Part shown: positions 40,884-49,548 of the stretch, piece by piece | How the letters are laid out: every line of letters starts with the position of its first letter | Position numbering within the stretch: the first letter of the stretch is position 1 | Virus record (IMG/VR): IMGVR_UViG_3300037264_004862 | Coordinates: 58,825 to 122,824 of that record | Direction: 5' to 3' (one strand) | DNA: 64,000 nucleotides | Origin: a virus | Position numbers and translations under genes: made by a program | The notes under the pieces: generated by a model | Told to the model about the DNA's origin: nothing | Databases searched by the model: none | What the model saw: only the letters and a program-made list of their open reading frames with translations

Positions 40884-43727
40884 ATGGCCGTCTTTCTGTC
40901 GCCAGGGGTTTATCCCCGCGAAATAGACCTGAGTGCAATCCCAACTAATGTTGGGCCACTAAGGCCTGTATTTATCGGCACGGCGAAAAAGGGTCCGGTT
41001 AACGTACCCACATTCGTGTCGAATTCTCAGCAGTTTATTGATACGTTTGGTGACCCAATCACCGAATCTCCGATGGGCTTTGCGGTCCTCAATTACATGG
41101 AAGAGGGCAATCAAGCTTACATTTTACGTGTTGGTGTTGAGTGCGAAGAAGGTCAAGTAGATGAACTCGCAAGCATATGCATCGACACAAGCGGCGCTCG
41201 AGTGGACGGTTGGGGCCGTATTCCATTTTTCACTGGCATTGATCATGGTCGTATTTTGCTTCGTGTTCCAAGTACAGAGGCTCCTTATGAATTCCATGAT
41301 GACGCTATCACTAATATCGATTATAATGATATTGATGTAAGCTCTACAGCCGGTCCTACTACAGCTACTTTAGACTTTACGGGTGCTGGACTGAGCGATG
41401 CGTATACTGATCCAATTGATGATACATTTACAGTTTTAATTACTCAGAGCCCTGATCCATTAACTGGCTCAACTGTTGATGGAGCTAAGTTCCAAGTTAT
41501 TCGGAATAGTGATGGTGTTGTTACCAATTCTGGTACAGTTACTGAGAGCGTGCCCGGGACATCAGATCCAATCCAATGTGGCACAGGCGATGATGACAAC
41601 GGCCTAATTTTTGCTATTGTTGTAACTGGCTCTAGTCCAATTGAACAGGATGATACTTTCACGTTCCAAGTCCAACCTGACAACCGTGCATTTTCATTCT
41701 CGGTTGAAGGTGGGGTTGCGACTCCATTCACGTTTGGTACAATTTCATTCACTGACGTCGATACGTTCGTGGATGCATTTAACGTCATAGTTGGAGCTGG
41801 TGAAGATTATCAGGCGTTGAACGTTGGTGGTGTTCCTGAAGCTGTGACAGACACTGCGGGCGATAGAATTCAACTTATGACATCAGAGGCGTGGGCCCTT
41901 GAAGTTGGGTCTTCGCTTTTTGCGTATGATATTCCACGCAGCTTCTTGTTAGGTAGTGATCCAGGACCATTCAATATTACTAGTCAGAACAATAGGGTTA
42001 AGATCTCTAGCATTGAGGCTACTGTAACGACTGATTTAGAGATTTCTGTTCCTAATGGTCTAGGACAAAGTTCCGCAAATATTGCGTCAGCTTTGCATTT
42101 AGGTGGTATTCATCTTGGAAAGCGTTACTTTGATAGTTTCGCTCTTCAGGTTTCTGCTACTGATTCGTTAGTAGCAGTGGTAGCATCTGATGATGCTATG
42201 CTTTCTACTTTGAAGATGCAGGCTAATTTCTCTAATATTAAAACGTTAAGATTTGCAGAGGAAATTGATCTTCCATACCCATATACTCGCAATTTCCGTG
42301 GGTTCTCGGACCCACGTGTTTCATTGCCAGATGCCGGTGAAATTACTCCTTCAACACCATTGAGCTGCGAGACAGCGCCATTGAGTGATGAATGTGCTGC
42401 CGACTCCGACTATTTTGCAAATATTGTCGGTTGGTTGATTGCTAAGACTCCAGGCACATGGGTAGATGATCTTAGGGTAACTCTTTCGATTTATAATGAC
42501 ACTGGAAACCGCTATTCAATCAGGATCTTCCAGAACGGCATTGAAGTAAGTCGCGTTGATGACGTGAGCTTTGATCCACGTGAAGAAAGATATGTAGCTA
42601 ACGTCCTAAATTCAGGTAGCACTCTTGGTGGTGTCAACGGCAATGAATTTATTGAATGGGAATCACGCCCATCGTTCTTGAACAATGACCCAACTGATTT
42701 GGGGACTTTTGAAGTTCGAAACCCAACCGCATTTAATAGCCGTGCGTTTACAGGGCAGGCCAACGGTATTCCAATTGACGCTACGTTCAGCTCAGAACTG
42801 GATAGGGCAATTATTGGTAATCCGGCTACTTCAACTGGATTGTTTGCTTTCCAGAATCCAGAGGTCTTTGATATCAATCTACTAAGCATTCCAGGCAACA
42901 GCTCGGGTGCCGTAATTGGTCAAGCATTGCAGCTCTGCGAAAGCCGTGGTGATGTGCTATTCCTAGTCGATCCCCCATTTGGTCTCAGGCCACAACAGGT
43001 GGTCGATTGGCATAACGGTATGTTGTTCAGCGACTTGTCGGCTGCGATAAATTCTAGTTATGGCGCTCTCTATTGGCCATGGCTGAAGATATTTAATCAA
43101 TTCTCTGGTGAAGAACTCTTTGTTCCGCCATCTGGTTTCGTGGCTGGTGTGTTCTCCAGAACCGCACGTGAGCGTGAACAGTGGTTTGCACCTGCGGGTC
43201 TCCAACGTGGTCATTTGCTGACGGCTTTGGATGTTGAATTTAATGCTACTCAGGGCGAACGTGATCTATTGTACGGTTCCGGGAACGCAGTGAACCCAAT
43301 TGTTAAGTTCCCACAAGATGGGATTACGGTCTTTGGACAACGCACCCTACAGCGTCGTGCAACGGCTTTAGATCGTGTCAACGTCCGTATGTTGTTGATA
43401 TTCCTAAAGAAGAACTTAACTAGGTTGTTGAGATTCTTCCTATTTGAACCAATTGACAGGTTGTTATTTGCGGAAGTCAGAGCGGCTATTACGCCATTCT
43501 TAGAAGACGTTATGGCCCGTAGAGGTTTACAGGCGTTTAAGGTCATTTGCGACGAAACAAACAACACTCCGGAAAGAATCGACCGGAATGAGTTGCATGT
43601 TTCGATCCTCCTTAAGCCCACAAGAGCGGCTGAATTTATCATATTGAACCTCGTGATCCTCCGCACTGATCAAAGCTTTGCAGCCGAAGAAGTTTTGGCG
43701 GCAGCAGGCGTGGTCACCGGAGTCTAA
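40884..43727 (+). CDS. gp18-like: Contractile tail sheath protein, gp18-like
   Basis: 947 residues with TGGAGGA upstream. The N-terminus FLSPGVYPREIDLS and VGPLRPVFIGTAKKGP is the classic sheath handshake start. The C-terminus (DGITVFGQRTLQRR, RVNVRMLLIFLKKNL, LHVSILLKPTRAAEFIILNL) is the conserved polymerisation core. It is some 290 residues longer than T4 gp18 (659). The extra material lies in the middle (about 120-500) and is likely a surface-exposed domain. Confidence 0.97.
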   Translation: MAVFLSPGVYPREIDLSAIPTNVGPLRPVFIGTAKKGPVNVPTFVSNSQQFIDTFGDPITESPMGFAVLNYMEEGNQAYILRVGVECEEGQVDELASICIDTSGARVDGWGRIPFFTGIDHGRILLRVPSTEAPYEFHDDAITNIDYNDIDVSSTAGPTTATLDFTGAGLSDAYTDPIDDTFTVLITQSPDPLTGSTVDGAKFQVIRNSDGVVTNSGTVTESVPGTSDPIQCGTGDDDNGLIFAIVVTGSSPIEQDDTFTFQVQPDNRAFSFSVEGGVATPFTFGTISFTDVDTFVDAFNVIVGAGEDYQALNVGGVPEAVTDTAGDRIQLMTSEAWALEVGSSLFAYDIPRSFLLGSDPGPFNITSQNNRVKISSIEATVTTDLEISVPNGLGQSSANIASALHLGGIHLGKRYFDSFALQVSATDSLVAVVASDDAMLSTLKMQANFSNIKTLRFAEEIDLPYPYTRNFRGFSDPRVSLPDAGEITPSTPLSCETAPLSDECAADSDYFANIVGWLIAKTPGTWVDDLRVTLSIYNDTGNRYSIRIFQNGIEVSRVDDVSFDPREERYVANVLNSGSTLGGVNGNEFIEWESRPSFLNNDPTDLGTFEVRNPTAFNSRAFTGQANGIPIDATFSSELDRAIIGNPATSTGLFAFQNPEVFDINLLSIPGNSSGAVIGQALQLCESRGDVLFLVDPPFGLRPQQVVDWHNGMLFSDLSAAINSSYGALYWPWLKIFNQFSGEELFVPPSGFVAGVFSRTAREREQWFAPAGLQRGHLLTALDVEFNATQGERDLLYGSGNAVNPIVKFPQDGITVFGQRTLQRRATALDRVNVRMLLIFLKKNLTRLLRFFLFEPIDRLLFAEVRAAITPFLEDVMARRGLQAFKVICDETNNTPERIDRNELHVSILLKPTRAAEFIILNLVILRTDQSFAAEEVLAAAGVVTGV

Positions 43728-43746
43728 TATAAGGTGAGGAATCAAA

Positions 43747-44280
43747 ATGCCAGGATTTAACATTGGCGGCGGTCGCGATGGTAATGAACCAAGTAACGTT
43801 GCCGAAACTCGCCGTAAGCATAGGTGGCTCTTCGAAGTTGTTGGCCCTATCCAACGTGAAGCTTTGTTGTTCTTACAGAAGGCCTCTAGGCCAAATTTTA
43901 AGTATGAAGAAGCAATAATGCACCATGACCAAGAACAGGCCTATTTTGCTGGCAAGCAATCTTGGGAACCAATAACATTGTCTTGGTATGATGCTGAACA
44001 GAACCCAGACGTTTCTAAACAGCTTCATAATTGGATAGTGACAGTAACAACGGGTGGACTTGGTGCAGGTGGAGGCGCAGTGACCGTCGCAGTTCCTAGT
44101 GCTTACAAGAAAGAAGCAAAATTGTCTATGACTAACGGCGCTGGAGCACCAACAGAGACTTGGACACTAAAAGGTGTATGGCCACAACAAACCAATTGGG
44201 GCGATTTGGATTACACTAATACTGAAATTCAATTGGTTGAAGTTACTATGCGTTTTGACCGTGCAATCAAGGATCTTTAA
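43747..44280 (+). CDS. gp19-like: Tail tube protein, gp19-like
   Basis: 177 residues with AAGGTGAGG upstream. PGFNIGGGRDG at the start, HRWLFEVVGP, KQSWEPITLSWYD and a C-terminal LVEVTMRFDRA fit the T4 gp19 fold. It polymerises as the inner tube beneath the sheath. Confidence 0.9.
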   Translation: MPGFNIGGGRDGNEPSNVAETRRKHRWLFEVVGPIQREALLFLQKASRPNFKYEEAIMHHDQEQAYFAGKQSWEPITLSWYDAEQNPDVSKQLHNWIVTVTTGGLGAGGGAVTVAVPSAYKKEAKLSMTNGAGAPTETWTLKGVWPQQTNWGDLDYTNTEIQLVEVTMRFDRAIKDL

Positions 44281-44298
44281 TCTTTCTGATTAAATAAA

Positions 44299-44323
44299 CC
44301 ATAACTAGTAAACATAGTTATGG
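44299..44323 (+). promoter_or_regulatory. Hairpin occluding the start of the second tube gene
   Basis: Perfect 9-bp stem CCATAACTA (44299-44307) with TAGTTATGG (44315-44323), 7-nt loop. The right arm contains the ATG at 44320. Folding would hide that start and leave the in-frame ATG at 44329 accessible, or make initiation depend on upstream translation. Confidence 0.5.
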
Positions 44324-44871
44324 ACTATATGCCAGGATTTAACATTTCAGGTAGCCGAGAAAAAGGTGAGTCTGGCGTTACTGTAGAAATATTTCGTAAT
44401 CACCGTTGGCGTATCGTATCTCTTGGTGCAGATGGTGTTGATGGTGGTGTTATAAACAGAGATAACCTGATATATGCTAAAAGCTTACAGTTGCCTGAAT
44501 TTAATGTCGAAGAAGAAATGGTAACTGGTGCGGCTATCAAATACAAATTTGCTAAGATTGTAAATTGGGGCGATGTTGTGGTGACCTTCTATGACGTAGA
44601 GGGTGTTTATAGTGGGCTTATGACGTGGCAAGGTAAAGTTTATACTTCACAAAAGGGTATCGGTATTGCAGACGATTACAAGAAAGAATGCCGATTTCAG
44701 ATGACTGATGGTGCTGGTAAAGAAGCTGGTCCGCTGTACGTTTTAAAAGGTAGCTGGCCCAAAGTAATTAATCATAGCACTCTATCATACGAAGACACTG
44801 AGTTAAAATTAATAAATTTAACACTGTCGTATGATTGGGCTGAAATAAGATTCCTCACTCGTGCTCAATAG
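44320..44871 (+). CDS. Second tail tube-like protein (gp19 paralogue)
   Basis: 183 residues (180 if started at ATG 44329). Begins PGFNISGSREKG like the tube protein, with NHRWRIVSLG and the C-terminal KLINLTLSYDWAEI matching the first gene's LVEVTMRFDRA. Divergent enough to have a separate role, such as tube initiator, terminal ring or minor tube. No SD; start overlaps a hairpin. Confidence 0.8.
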   Translation: MDYMPGFNISGSREKGESGVTVEIFRNHRWRIVSLGADGVDGGVINRDNLIYAKSLQLPEFNVEEEMVTGAAIKYKFAKIVNWGDVVVTFYDVEGVYSGLMTWQGKVYTSQKGIGIADDYKKECRFQMTDGAGKEAGPLYVLKGSWPKVINHSTLSYEDTELKLINLTLSYDWAEIRFLTRAQ

Positions 44872-44912
44872 TCATCTCTAAACAGTAAATATTTAATCAT
44901 AGGAGTTATAAT

Positions 44913-45824
44913 ATGTCTGAACCACATGGTCCAGGAGCGACGCCAGGGGTTGATGTTACCAAGAGGCCACAAGATGTCCTTGATATGGTCTTGCAACTTC
45001 CGCAAGATACAGTTCTTCCTTGGGAAGAAATTGTTTTGCCAAGTAAGGGGCTGTATTATGATGGTGCAATACCAGATGGGCGAGTTAAAGTCCGTCCAAT
45101 GGGCTTAGAAGCTGAAAAAGTTCTAGCTACTCAACGTCTTGCACAGAGTGGAAAGTCTATCGATTGGCTCTTCCGTAAATGTGTTCAATTTCCAGATGGA
45201 AAATTCGATCCAATTAATCTTCTGGTGGGCGATAGGGTTTTTCTTCTTTACTACTTGCGCGGTATCACTCATGGTAATGAATATGAATATATTATAAAAT
45301 GTAGTAATGAAGATTGTGGTAAACCAAGCACACAAATCTACGATTTGAATTTATTGCAAAGCACCATTACTGTTCCAGACAAGGATTTAGGGTCAGAGCC
45401 GTTTAAGGTTGTTTTGCCGCATCTTTCTAAATTAACCAATGCTGATTTCTGGGTTAAAGTCCGTTTCATGCGCGGATATGATCTACAATCAATTATGAAT
45501 CAGCGTCGTACCACTAAGAAGGTCCAAAGCATGGGACGTCCAATTAACACCCAGGCCCCCGAAATGATTGACGATACTCTAGAAGAGAATCTTAATCTAT
45601 TGATTGTTGAGGCGATGGGTTCAGAGGATCGTACTAAAATCCACCAACTTGTGAGCAAGATGCACTCGGTTGATACGGCTACTATTCGTGAATTCTTGAG
45701 AAAGAATTCTCCAGGTATCGATGCAACAGTTACAATCAATTGTTCTGATTGTAACAATGAAATGAAGATGGAGTTGCCCATTACTGAAAGCTTTTTTCGC
45801 CCAACGGTCCGCAGAAACTCTTGA
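44913..45824 (+). CDS. gp26-like: Baseplate hub assembly protein, T4 gp26-like
   Basis: 303 residues with an AGGAG site. LPSKGLYYDG, GRVKVRPMG and LLYYLRGITHGNEY are typical of the T4 baseplate (gp26) family. Two Cys pairs (KCSNEDCG and NCSDCNNE) give a zinc-binding module. The C-terminal GSEDRTKIHQLVSKMHSVD ... IREFLRKNSPGID is conserved in this family. A small downstream frame reads into it in the +1 frame across a run of six T. Confidence 0.75.
   Translation: MSEPHGPGATPGVDVTKRPQDVLDMVLQLPQDTVLPWEEIVLPSKGLYYDGAIPDGRVKVRPMGLEAEKVLATQRLAQSGKSIDWLFRKCVQFPDGKFDPINLLVGDRVFLLYYLRGITHGNEYEYIIKCSNEDCGKPSTQIYDLNLLQSTITVPDKDLGSEPFKVVLPHLSKLTNADFWVKVRFMRGYDLQSIMNQRRTTKKVQSMGRPINTQAPEMIDDTLEENLNLLIVEAMGSEDRTKIHQLVSKMHSVDTATIREFLRKNSPGIDATVTINCSDCNNEMKMELPITESFFRPTVRRNS
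45792..45798 (+). other. Candidate +1 frameshift site (TTTTTTC)
   Basis: The gp26-like frame reads AGC TTT TTT CGC. The +1 frame is open from 45766 through the 62-codon gene. A tRNA-Phe slipping from TTT to TTC keeps full pairing and would give a fusion of 295 plus 77 codons (about 372 residues). Confidence 0.45.
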
Positions 45825-45843
45825 GGAAGAGTTTTGGCACCTG

Positions 45844-46032
45844 ATGGAGCAGGCATTTCTTCTCAAGCATTATGGAAACATAAGCTTGGATGAAATGCGG
45901 ACAATGACGGGAGAAGAGCGAAATTGGTGGCTCCAACGCCTGGATAAAGAACACAAGAAAGAGAAGGATACCACGAGGTCGGGGAATGTTCCTGGAAAGC
46001 CATCATCTATACCGGGAGCGCCTCCTATATAA
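45844..46032 (+). CDS. Small tail-assembly protein, possibly expressed by frameshift
   Basis: 62 residues if started at ATG 45844. The frame is open another 26 codons upstream, giving AQRSAETLEEEFWHLMEQ, which reads as real protein. GNISLDEMRTMTGEERNWWLQRLDKE resembles the small partner proteins (gp51 type and tail chaperones) that follow the gp26 or chaperone gene. No well-placed SD for the ATG: the nearest GAGGA is about 15 nt away. It may be made only as an extension of the gp26-like protein. Confidence 0.6.
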   Translation: MEQAFLLKHYGNISLDEMRTMTGEERNWWLQRLDKEHKKEKDTTRSGNVPGKPSSIPGAPPI

Positions 46033-46045
46033 GCAAAGATAGAAT

Positions 46046-46807
46046 ATGGCCAATTCGCCTAGAATATCTGCCCGTACAGGTGGGATAGTCGATCTTAATG
46101 TGACATTTTATCGCAATGGCGTTGCGGAAGAACCATTTGCAATAAGACGTATTGATATTTATGAAGGATCGGAGAAGCCTGAAAATTTGATTGCTCAAAT
46201 CCCTATCGTTGATCCCACCGATTCGGCGTATCCTGCCCCTTTAGGTAGAGTAGGAACTGGTTCATTTGTGTTATCAATGGATATACCAATAACATTTAAT
46301 GCACCGGCGGTTTATTTAGATGTGTGGCGTTTTGTCGGCAATGATCCAGGAACTGGTGGCGATCTTAATGATGAAACATTATGGTCATCTCAGTGTAATA
46401 AATTCTGGGTTTTCCCTGATGGTTTTTATCTTGACGATGGGTTGGTTGTCCCTCGCTTCGGATTCGAAGCTCTTGACAAAACTTTTAAAAAACCTGAAAT
46501 TCGTAGCTTAGAGGTTGGTTTAATGCCATTGCCATTATACGACTTTGATTTTAATCGTATAGCACCGATTATTCCACAACTTAAGGCTCTTATTACGATA
46601 CAAACTGAAAATTGTGAAGTGTTGGTTGATAGAGATCCTTGTCGTATTGGTGTTCGCCAAGGCAGTTATAGAACCAATCCATTTGTTGTACAATATCTAC
46701 TTGATACTAATAACTTTCTTACTGGCACGTATGTTTACCGGATAACTCTACTTCTTCCAAATGGGGAGACTAGAGTATCGGATGATATGAGAATTACAGT
46801 CCATTAA
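46046..46807 (+). CDS. Hypothetical virion protein
   Basis: 253 residues, beta-rich with RTGGIVDLNVTFYRNG and many aromatic residues; possibly an immunoglobulin-like or baseplate decoration protein. No SD; the ATG is in AATATG. Convergent with the next leftward gene, with only 1 nt between them. Confidence 0.6.
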   Translation: MANSPRISARTGGIVDLNVTFYRNGVAEEPFAIRRIDIYEGSEKPENLIAQIPIVDPTDSAYPAPLGRVGTGSFVLSMDIPITFNAPAVYLDVWRFVGNDPGTGGDLNDETLWSSQCNKFWVFPDGFYLDDGLVVPRFGFEALDKTFKKPEIRSLEVGLMPLPLYDFDFNRIAPIIPQLKALITIQTENCEVLVDRDPCRIGVRQGSYRTNPFVVQYLLDTNNFLTGTYVYRITLLLPNGETRVSDDMRITVH

Positions 46808-46808
46808 T

Positions 46809-47312
46809 CTATTTCTCGCGATATCGAACCCATTTATTCTTAAGCGGCTTAAAGACTGCCTCAAATCGCAGGAACTTGTTATAGCTTGCGGATGGGTCTT
46901 GTCCGTGATATAAGTTATACTTAATGTCATCGCTTAATATTTGTTGTTCTAGTGAATACCAACATTCAAATGAACAATGTTTATATTTAGAGACATTGTT
47001 ACATTGAGGTTTTATAATCAAACGTTTTGCTTCTTCATATCTGCTGTGTTGTATTAGATAGTTATATTCTCTATATCGACCTATAATAATAGCAGGTCTA
47101 CAATAGTTTATAAATCTTCCAATCCAGATGGTTGGAATATTGCGTTGGGAAGACATTTGTGTATATTTAGGGTAGTATTGATCATAGAAGGTATCCCAAG
47201 ACATTCCAGGCCATACCCCGATCCATTTCTCATCACCCATAAATAATAATAGTGTACCTTGGTCTGTTTTGAAAATTTCGCCTTGATATCCAGGTATGTA
47301 GACAGTTTTCAT
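46809..47312 (-). CDS. Hypothetical protein on the opposite strand
   Basis: 167 residues, rich in Tyr/Trp/Arg, no recognised motif. The N-terminus reads VYIPGYQGEIFKTDQG. A leftward gene isolated among rightward tail genes is typical of a morphon or mobile insertion. Function unknown. Confidence 0.55.
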   Translation of the reverse strand: MKTVYIPGYQGEIFKTDQGTLLLFMGDEKWIGVWPGMSWDTFYDQYYPKYTQMSSQRNIPTIWIGRFINYCRPAIIIGRYREYNYLIQHSRYEEAKRLIIKPQCNNVSKYKHCSFECWYSLEQQILSDDIKYNLYHGQDPSASYNKFLRFEAVFKPLKNKWVRYREK

Positions 47313-47363
47313 ATCGGCATCGTACGTATATGACTATAATGGCAACAATAATAAGCAATAATC

Positions 47364-48335
47364 ATGTCAGTTAACATACGTCCTGATCAGATAGAAACTT
47401 GGATAGCTAGACATTTTGAGTATAAGCGTCGTAAGAATGGTGCAGAGCTCCTTATTAACAATCCATTTGATGGTGATACTAAATTTAAGTTTAATATTAA
47501 TACCGTCAAGGGAGTGTGCCATGATTGGCGTCCGGGCCACCAGCAAAATGATGGCCCTTTCATAAGGCTCGTCCAACATTTTAAACACATATCGTTCTAC
47601 GAGGCTCTCCGTGACATTTGCGGACATGAAGTAGACCTAAGATCAATATTTAGGCAAGCGAGAGCCAAGGAAATACCAGCGGAAGAACAGGAAATAGTTC
47701 CAGATGTGAATCTGCCTGTTTCTGCTAAGCCTTTCCGCTCTGAGGATACTGGTATCCTTCGTCGAGTTGCTTTAAACTATTTGGCTTCTAGGGGTATATC
47801 TTTTGAAACTGCTTGTAAATATAATCTTCATTATGGTGTTAATAAGATATATTTCCCATATCACGAATATGGGGTTCAAGTGTATTGGCAGGCAAGGTCA
47901 ATACATAGTAAGACCTTCGAGTTTCCTGATTTGGCCGTAACCCAATTGGGTAAGGAGAACTATTTATATGGGTTTGATAATGCTGAACCTGGTCAGGCTT
48001 TAATAGTTTGTGAATCTATAATCTGCGCCATTACACTTGGTGATGGTGCTACTGCTTCTGGTGGTGCCAGTATGAGTAAAAATCAGTGCAAGAAGATACG
48101 AGCTATAGGTCCTAGTGAAGTGATTTTGGCGCCTGATAGGGACTTTGAGGGTATATCTTCAATATTAAAGAACGCTGAGCTCGTACAGTCTATCTGTGAT
48201 GCCGATGTGATGTTCATAATTCCACCTTTGCCACATAAAGATTGGAACGACATGTGGCGTGAGAATCCACGAAAATATATTGCCTCTTGTGCTTTGCCTG
48301 CTACAGCTGTGAACATTAACAAGTTCATAGTATAG
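47364..48335 (+). CDS. DnaG-like primase lacking most zinc ligands
   Basis: 323 residues. The N-terminus keeps the framework of the DnaG zinc domain (NNPFDGDTKFKFN, then a DGPFIRLVQHF helix and FYEALRDICG) but the metal-binding Cys/His set (CPFH and CFGCG in DnaG) is reduced to CHDW at 52-55. The Toprim domain is intact: VCES with E217, a glycine-rich ASGGASMS and APDRD with D258 and D260. It makes RNA primers for the lagging strand, as T4 gp61 does. No helicase partner is visible here. Confidence 0.75.
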   Translation: MSVNIRPDQIETWIARHFEYKRRKNGAELLINNPFDGDTKFKFNINTVKGVCHDWRPGHQQNDGPFIRLVQHFKHISFYEALRDICGHEVDLRSIFRQARAKEIPAEEQEIVPDVNLPVSAKPFRSEDTGILRRVALNYLASRGISFETACKYNLHYGVNKIYFPYHEYGVQVYWQARSIHSKTFEFPDLAVTQLGKENYLYGFDNAEPGQALIVCESIICAITLGDGATASGGASMSKNQCKKIRAIGPSEVILAPDRDFEGISSILKNAELVQSICDADVMFIIPPLPHKDWNDMWRENPRKYIASCALPATAVNINKFIV

Positions 48336-48346
48336 CTTCTTACACG

Positions 48347-49216
48347 TCAAGATTGTTGATGCGGATGATGCGGACAATTTCCATGTTGCCATTTGGCTTT
48401 ATTGCAATTCGAGCATAGAAGTTGAATGTCTGATGGTAGTGTTTCAAGTATAACATAAATATGTTCACCATTTTTATGTCTAATGGCTCCATCACCATTA
48501 GTATGGTCCAATTCTAAAAAAGCCCAGTTAGATTCACCACAACAGATACATTGTTTACCATAGTGGTCAATTATGCGTATACGTAATTCTCTCCAATGTC
48601 GTTTTCTATTGGTTGTCGGTAGTGATGGTTCTAATTGATGTGGGCATGTTCCGTAATGGCTTTTGGCCCTGTTGCAATTAGAACATAATAGTTGGATTAT
48701 AGATGGATAGTTGTTGCTCACTATCCATCTACATAAGGTCTCACTGTTTTTCCCGATTAACTTCCTGTGTTCTGCGCCATTGCTGTTGACATGATCTAAT
48801 TCTAAGAATTCAGTGACAACTTCTCCACAACAGATGCATTTTGCGCCATAATGATTGATTATTTTGGCTCGTAGATGATGGGCATCAGATTTAACTTTAG
48901 TATTATGTCTGATCTTACATTTTGGGCATCTATAATTTTCATTGGATTTTAATACATTACCACAATCAACGCACAATTTGTTTTGTTTTCTTGATTGATA
49001 TAGCATCATACGTGCTAAAGCAGGAGCTTTTCTGCAATTTGAACAATATACAGTATCGGTAATGGGTTGTTTACCGCATTTTGGGCATAAGCCCATGTTT
49101 TTTCTTAATGTGCGTATATCACGGTGTTGTTTATTGTTTTTATCACGGCAAGATTTGCATGAGGTATATAATTCATTATCGATTGGGCTATGACATATAC
49201 GACATTTTACAATCAT
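48347..49216 (-). CDS. Tandem HNH-type zinc protein, probably a homing endonuclease
   Basis: 289 residues. Residues 1-110 hold four CxxC pairs (CRIC, CKSC, CPKC, CSNC, then CVDC and CPKC). Two copies of one module follow: CICCGE, FLELDH, IQLLCSNCN, CPH, first near 140-205 and again near 225-285. This is the HNH (H-N-C variant) metal finger, duplicated. It is leftward, convergent with the primase gene (11 nt apart) and inserted between rightward genes, as expected of a homing nuclease. Confidence 0.75.
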   Translation of the reverse strand: MIVKCRICHSPIDNELYTSCKSCRDKNNKQHRDIRTLRKNMGLCPKCGKQPITDTVYCSNCRKAPALARMMLYQSRKQNKLCVDCGNVLKSNENYRCPKCKIRHNTKVKSDAHHLRAKIINHYGAKCICCGEVVTEFLELDHVNSNGAEHRKLIGKNSETLCRWIVSNNYPSIIQLLCSNCNRAKSHYGTCPHQLEPSLPTTNRKRHWRELRIRIIDHYGKQCICCGESNWAFLELDHTNGDGAIRHKNGEHIYVILETLPSDIQLLCSNCNKAKWQHGNCPHHPHQQS

Positions 49217-49265
49217 AATATCAATAAAATATATTTTACTGAGCCATTTTGGCTACAATATCATA

Positions 49266-49544
49266 ATGACACTATCCTGGCTTCAATACCAGAACGGAAA
49301 TAAGTCGAAATATTATTTGGTTTTGATACTACTGGAACTTGAAGATCGGTATGTTGCTCTTATAACACAAAATATAGACAATACTGAAATTCAACGTATT
49401 AGGAAGAGCCTAAAAGAATTGGATAGTTACGATACTGCAGATAAAATCAAGTGGTTTAGGCATAATATTTCTAGTTATAATAAAGCGTACAGAGAGTTCA
49501 AGAAGAAACAAACTAAAATCGATAATGTCTTCGACTTGAAATAA
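49266..49544 (+). CDS. Hypothetical small protein
   Basis: 92 residues, basic and helical, Tyr/Lys-rich (FRHNISSYNKAYREFKKKQTK). No family recognised. Lies 4 nt before the hub-like gene. Confidence 0.5.
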   Translation: MTLSWLQYQNGNKSKYYLVLILLELEDRYVALITQNIDNTEIQRIRKSLKELDSYDTADKIKWFRHNISSYNKAYREFKKKQTKIDNVFDLK

Positions 49545-49548
49545 TTAA

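Noticed and set aside
41444-43666. Leftward frames opposite the sheath gene
   Set aside because: Antisense to a certain gene and with no start signals.
45792-45800. Classic -1 slippery site in the gp26-like gene
   Set aside because: The -1 frame closes after 15 codons and does not join the small downstream gene; only the +1 (or -2) frame does.
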